Origin: Parendozoicomonas haliclonae
Lineage (GTDB): Bacteria > Pseudomonadota > Gammaproteobacteria > Pseudomonadales > Endozoicomonadaceae
NCBI RefSeq assembly: GCF_900174585.1
Contig: NZ_FWPT01000003.1
Location: forward strand, 434,001 to 498,000
DNA: 64,000 bases
Direction: 5' to 3'
In this document: positions 41,139 through 49,548 of the stretch, in pieces
Position numbering within the stretch: the stretch's first letter is position 1
Layout of the letters: every line of letters starts with the position of its first letter
Notes under the pieces: generated by a model
What the model saw: the letters and a program-made list of their open reading frames with translations, nothing else
The model's database searches: none
What the model was told of the DNA's origin: nothing
Translations under genes and position numbers: made by a program

Positions 41139-42836
41139 ATGACTTCCCAATTCCGTGCCACATCTCAATCCTCAAGTGAACAGCGTGCCATTGAGCAAAC
41201 CCATGAAGTATTCAATCAGGTTCCCGAGCTGAACAACTGGAATCTTTACAGCTCCGATAAGGCCCTGCAGGATGCCCTGCATCGTGAAGGTGGAAGCTGG
41301 GGTGAGGCTGAGACGCAAAAGTATGGTGCTATTGCCGGTGGTGAACTGTTTGAGGCAGGCTTTCTGGCCAATGAGAACCTGCCGGTTTTCCACAGCCATG
41401 ATCGCTTCGGACACCGCGTTGATCTGGTCAAGTTCCACCCGGCCTACCACCAGCTGATGGATTCCGCCATCAGCCACGGGCTGCACGCCAGTCCGTGGAC
41501 ACAACCACAGTCCGGTGCACATGTCGTCCGCGCTGCCCAGATGTATATGCAGAACCAGGTAGAAGCCGGACACTGCTGCCCGCTCACCATGACTTTCGCC
41601 GCCGTACCTGCCATTCAGCTGCAGCCGGATGTTGCCGAACTCTGGCTGCCGAAAGTCACTGCCAATGTGTACGACCCAAGCAACAAGCCCTGGTTTGAAA
41701 AACAGGGTGTCACCATTGGCATGGCCATGACCGAGAAGCAGGGCGGTACCGATGTTAGAGCGAACACCTCCCGCGCCACCCCTCGTAACAAGCCCGGTCC
41801 CGGCCAGCTGTACGATATTGTTGGCCACAAATGGTTCTGCTCCGCTCCCATGTGCGATGCCTTCCTGACCCTGGCTCAGACCGAGAAAGGATTGAGCTGT
41901 TTTCTGATGCCGCGCTGGCGACAGGATGGCAGCAAGAACACTATGGAAGTGCAGCGCCTGAAGGACAAACTGGGCAACAAGGCCAACGCGTCGAGTGAAG
42001 TGGAGTTCCGCAATGCCGAGGCCTGGATGCTGGGAGAAGAAGGTCGCGGTGTTGCCACCATCATTACCATGGTGGCGATGACTCGTTTCGACTGCATGGT
42101 GGGTTCTTCTGCCCTGATGCGTCAGGCCGTGGCTCAGGCCACTCACCATTGCCAGTACCGCGAAGTCTTTGGCAAGCCGCTGGCTCAACAGCCATTGATG
42201 CAGAATGTTCTGGCGGACCTGGCGATTGAAAGCGAAGCGGCTATGGCCATGACTCTGCGCGTTGCCCGTGCTCTGGACAACCAGCACGATAAACAGGAAC
42301 AACTGTTCTCCCGTATTGCTGTAGCCATTGGTAAATACTGGATCTGCAAACGTGCGCCTGCGCATATCAACGAGTCACAGGAGTGCCTCGGCGGTGCCGG
42401 TTATGTTGAAGAAACCATTCTGCCTCGTCTGTATCGGGAAGCGCCGGTCAACTCCATCTGGGAAGGCAGCGGCAACGTCCAGTGCCTGGATGTTCTGCGC
42501 GCCCTGAATCGTCAGCCGGAAACTCTGGAAGCTCTGTTTACAGAATTGAACCGTAACCGGGGCATAGAAAGCCGACTGGATCGCAGACTGGATCGCCTGA
42601 CCTCCTCCATGAATCGTCTGGCCAGCAACCCGGCGGAACTGGAGTTTGGTGCCCGTGGCATTGTTGAGGATATGGCTTTGTGCCTGCAGGCGAATGTTCT
42701 ACTGGATGGCAACAGTCAGGTCGCCGAAGCCTTTGCCGCTGGCCGACTTGGGGAACAGCCGTCACTGACTTATGGCACCCTGCCATCATCCGTGAAGGTG
42801 AGCGATCTGCTGCAGCGGGCAACGCCAGCTCTGTAA
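41139..42836 (+). CDS. aidB: AidB-type acyl-CoA dehydrogenase-like flavoprotein
   Basis: 565 aa, close to AidB (541 aa in E. coli), the DNA-binding flavoprotein of the alkylation response. Hallmarks: NVYDPSNKPWFEKQGVTIGMAMTEKQGGTDVRANTS in parts (GMAMTEKQGGTDV), VGHKWFCSAPMCDAFL, AMTRFDCMVGSSALMR, and the C-terminal region with ECLGGAGYVEE and SIWEGSGN. No ada or alkB genes are nearby. It probably protects DNA or dehydrogenates an unknown acyl-CoA. The ATG is preceded by GAGGCGG about 11 nt upstream. Confidence 0.93.
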   Translation: MTSQFRATSQSSSEQRAIEQTHEVFNQVPELNNWNLYSSDKALQDALHREGGSWGEAETQKYGAIAGGELFEAGFLANENLPVFHSHDRFGHRVDLVKFHPAYHQLMDSAISHGLHASPWTQPQSGAHVVRAAQMYMQNQVEAGHCCPLTMTFAAVPAIQLQPDVAELWLPKVTANVYDPSNKPWFEKQGVTIGMAMTEKQGGTDVRANTSRATPRNKPGPGQLYDIVGHKWFCSAPMCDAFLTLAQTEKGLSCFLMPRWRQDGSKNTMEVQRLKDKLGNKANASSEVEFRNAEAWMLGEEGRGVATIITMVAMTRFDCMVGSSALMRQAVAQATHHCQYREVFGKPLAQQPLMQNVLADLAIESEAAMAMTLRVARALDNQHDKQEQLFSRIAVAIGKYWICKRAPAHINESQECLGGAGYVEETILPRLYREAPVNSIWEGSGNVQCLDVLRALNRQPETLEALFTELNRNRGIESRLDRRLDRLTSSMNRLASNPAELEFGARGIVEDMALCLQANVLLDGNSQVAEAFAAGRLGEQPSLTYGTLPSSVKVSDLLQRATPAL

Positions 42837-42930
42837 GAACGCTGTCAGGAATGGCATTCCCGAAGAAACCTGTGTAAGTTTGTGCCTGCTACTACAAATG
42901 ACAATACTCGGCAGGCACAGATTTAACTTC

Positions 42931-43377
42931 ATGGAACCGGCAGTAAACCAATCCCAGACATCTTCACCACAACTGATTGATGCCTATCTTACCCATCAAC
43001 GTCTGGTGTCACTGGCCCGCATTCTGCTCCCTACCCTGATTATTATCATTACCACGCTGGCCCTGATTCCACCGGAGCAGGTTCCGATGGCCAGCCTTGG
43101 TGACAAGGTTCTGCATGCTGGCGCCTTTTTCTCTCTGGCCGCCCTTGTCGATACCGCTTTCCCCAATACCGGCTGGAGCTGGAAGAAATTTATTGGCCTC
43201 ACCGCCTACGGACTGGCCATAGAAATAGCCCAAAGCTTCCACCCTTTGCGTACCTTTGCATTAGATGATCTGGTGGCCGATATGGCTGGCCAGGGCATCT
43301 ATGTGATTCTGATTCCTTTATTTATTCGCCTGCCGGTCACTCGTTTACGCTGGCAACAATCCACTGAAAAGATATAA
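42931..43377 (+). CDS. VanZ-like membrane protein
   Basis: About 148 aa from the ATG at 42931; starts at 42898 or 42880 are also open and no ribosome site decides. Four hydrophobic segments (near 30-50, 63-83, 90-110, 120-140 of this form). LGDKVLHAGAFFSLA and FALDDLVADMAGQ match the VanZ-like (PF04892) pattern, in which a His and an Asp face each other. Function of the chromosomal homologues is unknown. It ends 12 bp before the InaA-type kinase gene. Confidence 0.8.
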   Translation: MEPAVNQSQTSSPQLIDAYLTHQRLVSLARILLPTLIIIITTLALIPPEQVPMASLGDKVLHAGAFFSLAALVDTAFPNTGWSWKKFIGLTAYGLAIEIAQSFHPLRTFALDDLVADMAGQGIYVILIPLFIRLPVTRLRWQQSTEKI

Positions 43378-43389
43378 AACAACAATAAA

Positions 43390-44166
43390 ATGTCCCTGCT
43401 CTTCCCCGACATCAGTACGTTTTTCGACAACCAGATTGAGTCTGCCCTGAAGGCCCATCAACTGGACTCCTTTGACGCTCTCTGGAACAGTGAAGAGAAC
43501 TGGATTGAAGAACCTAATAAAAGGCGAAACGGCTGGAGCGGGGTTTCACGACTGGAACTGCCTGACAGCAGCGCTCCCCGCCTATTTATGAAACGGCAGG
43601 AAAATCACAATACCCGTACCGCCATTCACCCTATCCACGGTGTACCCACCTACCGTCGGGAACTGAACAGCATCCAACTCTTCAAAAAACACAATATTCC
43701 CACTCTTACTCCGGTGTATTACGGGGAGAGAATCAAAGACGGAAACCATCAGGCCATATTGATTACTCTGGCGCTGGATGATTATCAGGATATGTTTGCG
43801 CTACAGGCGACAGGTGACAAACAGAAAATTCTGGCGGCCAAGAAAAAGCTGGCGGAGGAAGTCTGGCAAATGCATCGACAGGGTCTGGCCCATTACTGCC
43901 TCTACCCCAACCATGTATTTGTACGCTTTGAAAATAATGAGCCGGAGATCATTCTGATTGATCTGGAAAAAGTGCGCCGTGATCCTCTCAAAAAACGTAT
44001 GCGCTTTAAGGATCTGGAATGCTATCTGCGCCACTCGATAGATTTTACTCAGGACGAGCGACAACACTTTATCGACAGCTACATGGCCGCAGGTCCGGTA
44101 CGCAGTGAGCGGGAACTACGGCGCAGGCTACAAAAACGAATCAGGGCCCAGCTTCACCCGGTTTAG
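43390..44166 (+). CDS. InaA/WaaP-type lipopolysaccharide kinase family protein
   Basis: 258 aa with a degenerate protein-kinase fold. LFMKRQENH holds the ATP-contacting lysine, YRRELNSIQLF the alpha-C glutamate, MHRQGLAHYCLYPNHVFV the catalytic loop (H and N as in the Kdo/WaaP family), and ILIDLEKVR the metal-binding acidic residue. Members phosphorylate LPS core sugars or are of unknown role (InaA). Its end overlaps the convergent lipoprotein gene by 26 bp. No other LPS genes are adjacent. Confidence 0.87.
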   Translation: MSLLFPDISTFFDNQIESALKAHQLDSFDALWNSEENWIEEPNKRRNGWSGVSRLELPDSSAPRLFMKRQENHNTRTAIHPIHGVPTYRRELNSIQLFKKHNIPTLTPVYYGERIKDGNHQAILITLALDDYQDMFALQATGDKQKILAAKKKLAEEVWQMHRQGLAHYCLYPNHVFVRFENNEPEIILIDLEKVRRDPLKKRMRFKDLECYLRHSIDFTQDERQHFIDSYMAAGPVRSERELRRRLQKRIRAQLHPV

Positions 44167-44785
44167 CTTCGCCCTGTTTTGCCTCGGCTTTAACTTCAAA
44201 AACAATCTGCTCAGGCTCAATCTGATAGCTGATTGATTGCTGTTGATGCTCCGCCAGAAACTCAGACAAAGGCGACTGTTCCGGTACCGACATCAACAGC
44301 AGCCCATTCAGGTTTTCAGCCACCATTTTGGCCAAAGCATCCAGCACCAGCATCTGTACCAGATTGGATTCTACGGCAATATCCTTGCCGGCAATCTCTG
44401 CCTTATCCAGAAAGACCAATCCCTCAGATGGATTTATAGTCAGCATTGAGCTGCCTTCCAGCACGATAGACATCTTTCCGGACGACACCTGCCCGGCAAA
44501 ATCAATATCAACAGTTCCGGGAATGACCCAGTCAACCCGACTGCGACTATCACCAAATGTGACCTCGGGTGTTTCCAGATAAAGGCTGGCACGGGCCGTG
44601 GCCGGAAGATTCACGGCAACAATCTGAGGTGAAGGGAAACCCTGCTGCACCAGCGCCTGAAAATCCTGTTGGGAAACCGCCTGCTGCTTAGACTCACCAC
44701 ACCCAGCCAGAAACAGGGCTAACGCACACCCGATAAAAAATCGGCTCACACCCGACAAACACGCAAAGTTCCGAAACTGACCCAT
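44141..44785 (-). CDS. YceB-like lipoprotein (DUF1439)
   Basis: 214 aa from the ATG at 44785; a TTG ten codons upstream would overlap the nfi end. The lipobox is LFLAGC with C29 as the lipidated residue. The next residues after the Cys (GESK) do not include an Asp at +2, so outer membrane sorting is likely. The mature part (VNLPATARASLYLETPEVTFG, VDIDFAGQVSSGKMSI) is the SMP-like DUF1439 pattern. The C-terminus is a short EAKQGEAKPGEAGP repeat tail. It lies just after nfi on the same strand. Confidence 0.82.
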   Translation of the reverse strand: MGQFRNFACLSGVSRFFIGCALALFLAGCGESKQQAVSQQDFQALVQQGFPSPQIVAVNLPATARASLYLETPEVTFGDSRSRVDWVIPGTVDIDFAGQVSSGKMSIVLEGSSMLTINPSEGLVFLDKAEIAGKDIAVESNLVQMLVLDALAKMVAENLNGLLLMSVPEQSPLSEFLAEHQQQSISYQIEPEQIVFEVKAEAKQGEAKPGEAGP

Positions 44786-44801
44786 TGGCTGCACCCAATA
44801 A

Positions 44802-45506
44802 TTAGCTGTTTTCAAGATTCCATTCAGGAAGTTTTTTCAGGATACCCGATCGCCGGGAGGCAATACCATCCGCCCAGCGTGTTGGCTCCGGCAAACGATA
44901 GCCCCGACAGGCCCCGTCAACCAGCTCCACGGCCTGATCCAAAGTCACCCGATGTCCAACCGAGATATAGAGCGGTTTCACATTGTTTCTACTGCGCAGA
45001 ACCGTACCGATCACCTCATCACCATCCAGCAACGGTGTGGTCGATCCTTTCATTGCAGCCACATCATCATGCCTGCCGATCAGCCGACTCTTGGCAACCC
45101 CAATCGCAGGCACATCAAGTAATACGCCGAGATGACAGGCCACACCAAAGCGCCGAGGGTGAGCCATGCCCTGCCCATCACAGAATAACAAACCGGGTTT
45201 AGTAGTGAGCTGCTCCCACGCTTTTAGTACAGCGGGACACTCGCGAAAGGAGAGAAAACCGGGAATATAGGGAAATGTCGTGGGCACACGGGCAATGGTG
45301 TACTCAACCAGCTCCAGAGAGGGCCAGCGATGAACCGTTATCACCCCACGGGTTAAAACAGAGCCATCACCCTGCTTTTCAAAACCGACATCAACACCTG
45401 CCACAAATTCGGGCATTGCAGGCAGCGGAGCAACAATCACATCGGCACGCAACAGCTCTTGCACTTTTCGGGCCTCTGCGGCACTGACAGGCCAGGGTTG
45501 ATTCAC
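44802..45506 (-). CDS. nfi: Endonuclease V
   Basis: Cuts DNA next to deaminated bases such as hypoxanthine. About 234 aa. The start is GTG; GAGG stands 5 nt before the GTG at 45506, while the one at 45512 overlaps that site. Catalytic features: VAGVDVGFE (metal Asp), YIPGFLSFRECPAV (the PYIPGFLSFRE motif with the wedge residues and the catalytic Glu), FCDGQGMAHPRRFG and GVAKSRLIG. It precedes the YceB-like gene by 16 bp. Confidence 0.95.
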   Translation of the reverse strand: MNQPWPVSAAEARKVQELLRADVIVAPLPAMPEFVAGVDVGFEKQGDGSVLTRGVITVHRWPSLELVEYTIARVPTTFPYIPGFLSFRECPAVLKAWEQLTTKPGLLFCDGQGMAHPRRFGVACHLGVLLDVPAIGVAKSRLIGRHDDVAAMKGSTTPLLDGDEVIGTVLRSRNNVKPLYISVGHRVTLDQAVELVDGACRGYRLPEPTRWADGIASRRSGILKKLPEWNLENS

Positions 45507-45576
45507 AACCACCTCACCGGACCAACATCCATCGTTATCGGAAAGCAGTATACCGGCTTGCCTCCTAAAAACAGCA

Positions 45577-45616
45577 AAGGCCGGATAAACTCCATCAATT
45601 GAGCTTATCCGGCCTT
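45577..45616 (-). terminator. Terminator of the CpxRA-like operon
   Basis: A perfect 12-bp stem AAGGCCGGATAA / TTATCCGGCCTT with a 16-nt loop, 24 bp after the sensor-kinase stop; on the minus strand TTTGCTGTTTTT follows. Confidence 0.87.
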
Positions 45617-45639
45617 ACAAAACACGGATTGAGGAAATC

Positions 45640-47070
45640 TTAGTTACCCGTCACTGGCAGAGTAATCAGCATTAACAGACCCGGCTCTTCATTCCTCGCC
45701 ACAATGGTTCCGCCATGTCCTTTAACCGCCGCCCGGGCAATGGCCAGACCGAGGCCTGTTCCCCGGTTATCACCACCGCGGGTTTCATCGACACGGTAGA
45801 ACGGCTCAAACAACTGCTCAACCGTATCCTCCGGCACACCCGGACCATAATCCCGCACAGCAATCTCGACCCGATCACCACTCTTGCGCAGGCTGACTTC
45901 AACCACACCATCTTCGGGGGTAAAGCGAATAGCATTACGCACCAGATTTTCTACAGCGCTGACCAGCCAGTCCCGATCACCAAAGAACATACATGGCTGA
46001 CAGGCCACCAGACGCACCGAGCGCAGGTTGGCTTCCGCTTCAAAGTCGGCATCATCCACCAACTCCTGAATAGCCTGATCCAGCGGGAACCAGGATTTGG
46101 AGCGAATTGAAGAGGTGTTCACCATCCGCGACCAGACCAGAATCTGGCCGATCATTGCGTTCAGGTGATTAATATCCCGTTCCATACGTCCATGTTCAGT
46201 CTCAGCCCGATCGCCAGCCTTGGAGCGGGCCAGTGCCAGTGCCAGCTGCAGGCGGGTCAACGGTGTACGTAATTCATGGGACACGTCGCGCAGCAAACGC
46301 TCCTTACTCTGCACAATGACCTGCAGCCGTTCCGCCATGGCATTAAAATCACGACAGAGTTCACCTATCTCATCGCCACGGCGAGTCAGAGGTTCCGGCA
46401 GACGCGTCTGGAAATCACCGGTGGCGATCTCCCGCACCCGAGCCTGCACAACCTGCAGAGGCCGCAACATGATCGCCAGCAACACACAGAAACAGGCACT
46501 ACCGATCAGAGAGATCAGGATCAGAACCGGGTAGGTTTGCAGAATATCGAACAGGCGCTCCCACAGCATGACCTTACGCTGCCAGATCATCATCACTTTG
46601 AGATTCAGGTCACCATACTTCACCGCGACCGGACCAACACCGGTCAGGTTTCCGCTGGTTACGACGGTGGTATCCGGACTGCGCAGCAACAGTTGGGTCA
46701 TTTTCAGTGTGTAGGACACCGATGACGGGTCAACACCCAGCCACAATCCAGTATCACTGGTAATCACCACCCGGGCATTGCCCGGCAGGGCATGTTCATC
46801 CTGAACAATTTTCACGGCCGTTGGTATCAGAGTCCCAAGGCTGATTTCATGCTTGAGTTCATCGGAAAAGTCATCCAGAACGCCAATCAGCACGTTGCGC
46901 GTCGGCAGCTCATGGTATGGCGCAACGGTCACAGAAATGGCCACCAGCAATGCCCCCAACAGCAACAAAGCTGACAGGGTGAACCACATAATGACTTTTT
47001 GGGTAAAGCTCTGCACACCGCCAAGATGACTGGCAAGCGTACAGATATGCGGGGAGTGTCTATCGAACAT
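45640..47070 (-). CDS. CpxA-like sensor histidine kinase
   Basis: 476 aa. TM1 about 27-50, a periplasmic sensor of about 130 residues, TM2 about 181-203, HAMP to about 255, then HisKA with H265 in RDVSHELRTPL, and an HATPase domain with NLVRNAIRF (N box), DYGPGVPE (G1) and GTGLGLAIA (G2). The pattern is that of the CpxA/EnvZ group. Partner is the regulator gene upstream, 56 bp away. A stem-loop lies between them. It probably monitors envelope stress, with the divergent RND pump as a candidate target. Confidence 0.93.
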   Translation of the reverse strand: MFDRHSPHICTLASHLGGVQSFTQKVIMWFTLSALLLLGALLVAISVTVAPYHELPTRNVLIGVLDDFSDELKHEISLGTLIPTAVKIVQDEHALPGNARVVITSDTGLWLGVDPSSVSYTLKMTQLLLRSPDTTVVTSGNLTGVGPVAVKYGDLNLKVMMIWQRKVMLWERLFDILQTYPVLILISLIGSACFCVLLAIMLRPLQVVQARVREIATGDFQTRLPEPLTRRGDEIGELCRDFNAMAERLQVIVQSKERLLRDVSHELRTPLTRLQLALALARSKAGDRAETEHGRMERDINHLNAMIGQILVWSRMVNTSSIRSKSWFPLDQAIQELVDDADFEAEANLRSVRLVACQPCMFFGDRDWLVSAVENLVRNAIRFTPEDGVVEVSLRKSGDRVEIAVRDYGPGVPEDTVEQLFEPFYRVDETRGGDNRGTGLGLAIARAAVKGHGGTIVARNEEPGLLMLITLPVTGN

Positions 47071-47082
47071 GAAAATTCACAA

Positions 47083-47101
47083 TTCCCGGCAAAGCCGGGA
47101 A
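47083..47101 (-). other. Intercistronic stem-loop between regulator and kinase genes
   Basis: TTCCCGGC, AAA, GCCGGGAA: a perfect 8-bp stem in the 56-bp gap of the two-component operon, with no T-run. It may stabilise the upstream message or reduce read-through so that kinase is made in smaller amount than regulator. Confidence 0.6.
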
Positions 47102-47126
47102 CCTAAGAACTCAGACAGTCTGAGTA

Positions 47127-47819
47127 TCAGTCAACAATATAGAAATAGCCGGCACCGCGAACGGTCTTCAGGCGTGGACGATTATCCGGCTTGCTGCCGA
47201 TCTTGCGGCGCAGGTTGCTGACATGCATATCGATGGCACGATCATGCAGGGTCAGACGACGGTTCAAAGCCAGCTGAGTGAGCTCTTCACGGGTCACCAG
47301 CTCACCGGCTTTTTCCACCAGCGTTTTCAGAACAGTAAATTCCGTCGCGGTCACATCAACGGCCTGACCGGAACGCAGTACTTCGTGGTTGGCCAGGTTC
47401 AGCACCAGGTCATCGATCTGCAGCTGACGGCGGCGACCGCGCTCACCCTCTTCCGGCATGCGCATACGACGCATGATCGCCTTCATACGAGCAACCAGTT
47501 CGCGGTGGTTGAACGGCTTGGCCAGATAATCATCCGCACCGATCTCCAGACCGACAATACGGTCTACATCATCACCGCGGGCAGTCAGCATAATGACCGG
47601 AATATTCGACTTGTGACGAATAGTACGCAGCACATCGAAACCGTTCAGGCGCGGCAGGGTCACATCCAGCAATACCATGCTGAACTGACCACTGAGTGCA
47701 GCCTCAGCACCATCTACACCGTTATGTACTGCAGAAACCTGAAAACTTTCAGTCCGCAAAAATTCGACCAGAAGCTCGCAGAGCTCGAGATCATCATCGA
47801 CCAGGAGAACATCGATCAT
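47127..47819 (-). CDS. CpxR-like OmpR-family response regulator
   Basis: 230 aa. Receiver domain 1-115 with the acid pair D8-D9-D10, phosphoacceptor D52 (LLDVTLPR), T79-region MLTARGD and K in LAKPF. The OmpR-type winged helix follows (LTPTEF-like VTATEFTVLKTL, and DMHVSNLRRKIG, VRGAGYFY). Closest in layout to CpxR. It opens the operon with the kinase and faces the RND pump genes across 511 bp. Confidence 0.94.
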   Translation of the reverse strand: MIDVLLVDDDLELCELLVEFLRTESFQVSAVHNGVDGAEAALSGQFSMVLLDVTLPRLNGFDVLRTIRHKSNIPVIMLTARGDDVDRIVGLEIGADDYLAKPFNHRELVARMKAIMRRMRMPEEGERGRRRQLQIDDLVLNLANHEVLRSGQAVDVTATEFTVLKTLVEKAGELVTREELTQLALNRRLTLHDRAIDMHVSNLRRKIGSKPDNRPRLKTVRGAGYFYIVD

Positions 47820-48330
47820 TGTTCAGGTACTTCACACAGAGGTTCGAGGAGATAGCAGGTTAAAAAATCCGGCCCAAGTCTTATAAAACATGCACATATA
47901 ACGCCTGTACATTTTATGCGGACTATCTTTTGCGTGCCTCTAGATTTCGTAAAGAGTCTGTCAACCGGAGACTCTATTGACCAGTGTCAGCTTTATCAGC
48001 CGCTTCAAAATCAAGACAACATGCGTCGTAAGGGACCACAACGCAAACGGTAAGGATTGGCACGCAAAAATCATTACGTATTTACCAACAGGAAAACCGT
48101 AAAAGCTGGCCTAGACTACCCCCAGTGATTACCGTAGCCTCGAGAGATTATGCATCCCTGTCTCGGTCTCCCTTTCAAGGCCGGGTTTATTCCCATAAAT
48201 AACTACAATTCATCCGGTGTTTACCGGTGCAGGTTATCCCTGCTACCGCGTTACACCAGAACAAAAGCGGATTGATTGGATGATATCGCCCTCCTGGCCC
48301 TGAGAGACGTTCAGGAGGTTAACTCCAGAT
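47820..48330. other. 511-bp divergent regulatory region between two-component system and RND pump
   Basis: No gene seen. It holds a perfect 7-bp hairpin AGAGTCT / AGACTCT (47953-47975, 9-nt loop). GTAAA-like words occur (for example CGTAAAG near 47949 and CCGTAAAAG near 48100), but no clean CpxR box GTAAA-N5-GTAAA. AGGAGG lies 12 nt before the first pump gene's ATG. Promoters for both directions must be here, but I cannot place them firmly. Confidence 0.5.
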
Positions 48331-49548
48331 ATGAGAACTGTTATGTGGAAATCCAAAAAATTCCCGCTGTCCGCACTGGCAACAGCGGTAGTACTGACTG
48401 CGCTCACCGGTTGCTCTGAAAACCAGGACGCAGGCCGTGGTGCCATGCCACCGCCATCGGTATCGGTGGTTGCTGTAGAAATGGAACCGGTAGGTGCTTA
48501 CCAGGAATTTTCCGCCCGGACTGAAGCGAGCGAGACCGTGGATCTGCGTGCCCGTGTAGAAGGCTACCTGCAGAAAAGAAACTTCCTTGAAGGGGAAAGC
48601 GTGAACGAAGGTCAGCTTCTGTTCAGCATTGACCCGGCTCCGTTTGAAGCCTCCCTGAGCCAGGCCAAAGCCTCCGTGAGCAGTGCGGAAGCTGAGCTGA
48701 TTCGTGCCAATGCCGATCTGAAGCGTGGTCGCGAGCTGGCCAGCAAAGGTGGTTTTATCAGCCAATCCGATCTGGACAATTTGAAGACCAAGGCCGCTCA
48801 GGCTAACGCAGCCATGGAAGTGGCCAAGGCTCAGCTGAAAACAGCCAACATCAATCTCTCCTACACCAAGATCTTCGCACCGTTCTCCGGTCAGATTGGT
48901 AAAGAGACCTACAGCATCGGCAACCTGGTTGGCCCAAGCAGCGAACCACTGGCTGAGCTGATCAAAACCAACCCGATGTACGTTAACTTCCAGATTAACG
49001 AAAAGACTCTGCTCGACTATCACCAGGCTCAGTCCAGCGGTGCACCTGAGCAGACCTTTACGACCCAGATCAGACTGCCAAACGGCACCCTTTACTCCGA
49101 GCCGGGCACCTTTGATTTCGCCGACGTAAAAGTTGAAGAAACCACCGGTACTGTTGATATGCGCACCACCTTCCCGAACCCGAAGGAGCTGCTGCTGCCA
49201 GGCATGTACGTCACCCTGATCGTGGAAAGTGAGCACAAAACAGAAATGCCGCTGATCCCTCAGTTCTCTGTTCAGGAAAACATGCAGGGTCGTTTTGTTC
49301 TGGTCGTCACTGCTGAGAACAAGGTGGAAACCCGTCTGGTTGAGCTCGGCCGTCGCATTGGTCCGATGTGGGTGGTGAAATCCGGTCTGAACGCCGGAGA
49401 GAAGATTATTGTCTCCGGTCTGCAGAAAGTGCGTCCGGGTGTGGTCGTCAATCCACAGCTGATGGATGTGGACACCAAGACCGGAACCCTGACTGCTGTG
49501 GCTAGCGCCGCATCCGCCCCTGACAGCAGCAAGAAAGGTGCTCAGTAA
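48331..49548 (+). CDS. RND efflux periplasmic adaptor (MexE/AcrA type)
   Basis: 405 aa. A lipoprotein signal with lipobox ALTGC (C28) is followed by the lipoyl halves (RARVEGYLQKRNF and LSYTKIFAPFSGQIG), a coiled-coil hairpin (about 105-165) and the beta-barrel and membrane-proximal parts. The ATG at 48331 is 12 nt after AGGAGG, longer than usual. It couples the inner-membrane pump encoded next to an outer-membrane channel; none is encoded here. Stop and pump start share one base (TAATG). Confidence 0.92.
   Translation: MRTVMWKSKKFPLSALATAVVLTALTGCSENQDAGRGAMPPPSVSVVAVEMEPVGAYQEFSARTEASETVDLRARVEGYLQKRNFLEGESVNEGQLLFSIDPAPFEASLSQAKASVSSAEAELIRANADLKRGRELASKGGFISQSDLDNLKTKAAQANAAMEVAKAQLKTANINLSYTKIFAPFSGQIGKETYSIGNLVGPSSEPLAELIKTNPMYVNFQINEKTLLDYHQAQSSGAPEQTFTTQIRLPNGTLYSEPGTFDFADVKVEETTGTVDMRTTFPNPKELLLPGMYVTLIVESEHKTEMPLIPQFSVQENMQGRFVLVVTAENKVETRLVELGRRIGPMWVVKSGLNAGEKIIVSGLQKVRPGVVVNPQLMDVDTKTGTLTAVASAASAPDSSKKGAQ

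Noticed and set aside
47940-48110. CpxR box (GTAAA-N5-GTAAA) before the RND pump
   Set aside because: Single GTAAA words occur, but no pair with the right spacing and orientation.
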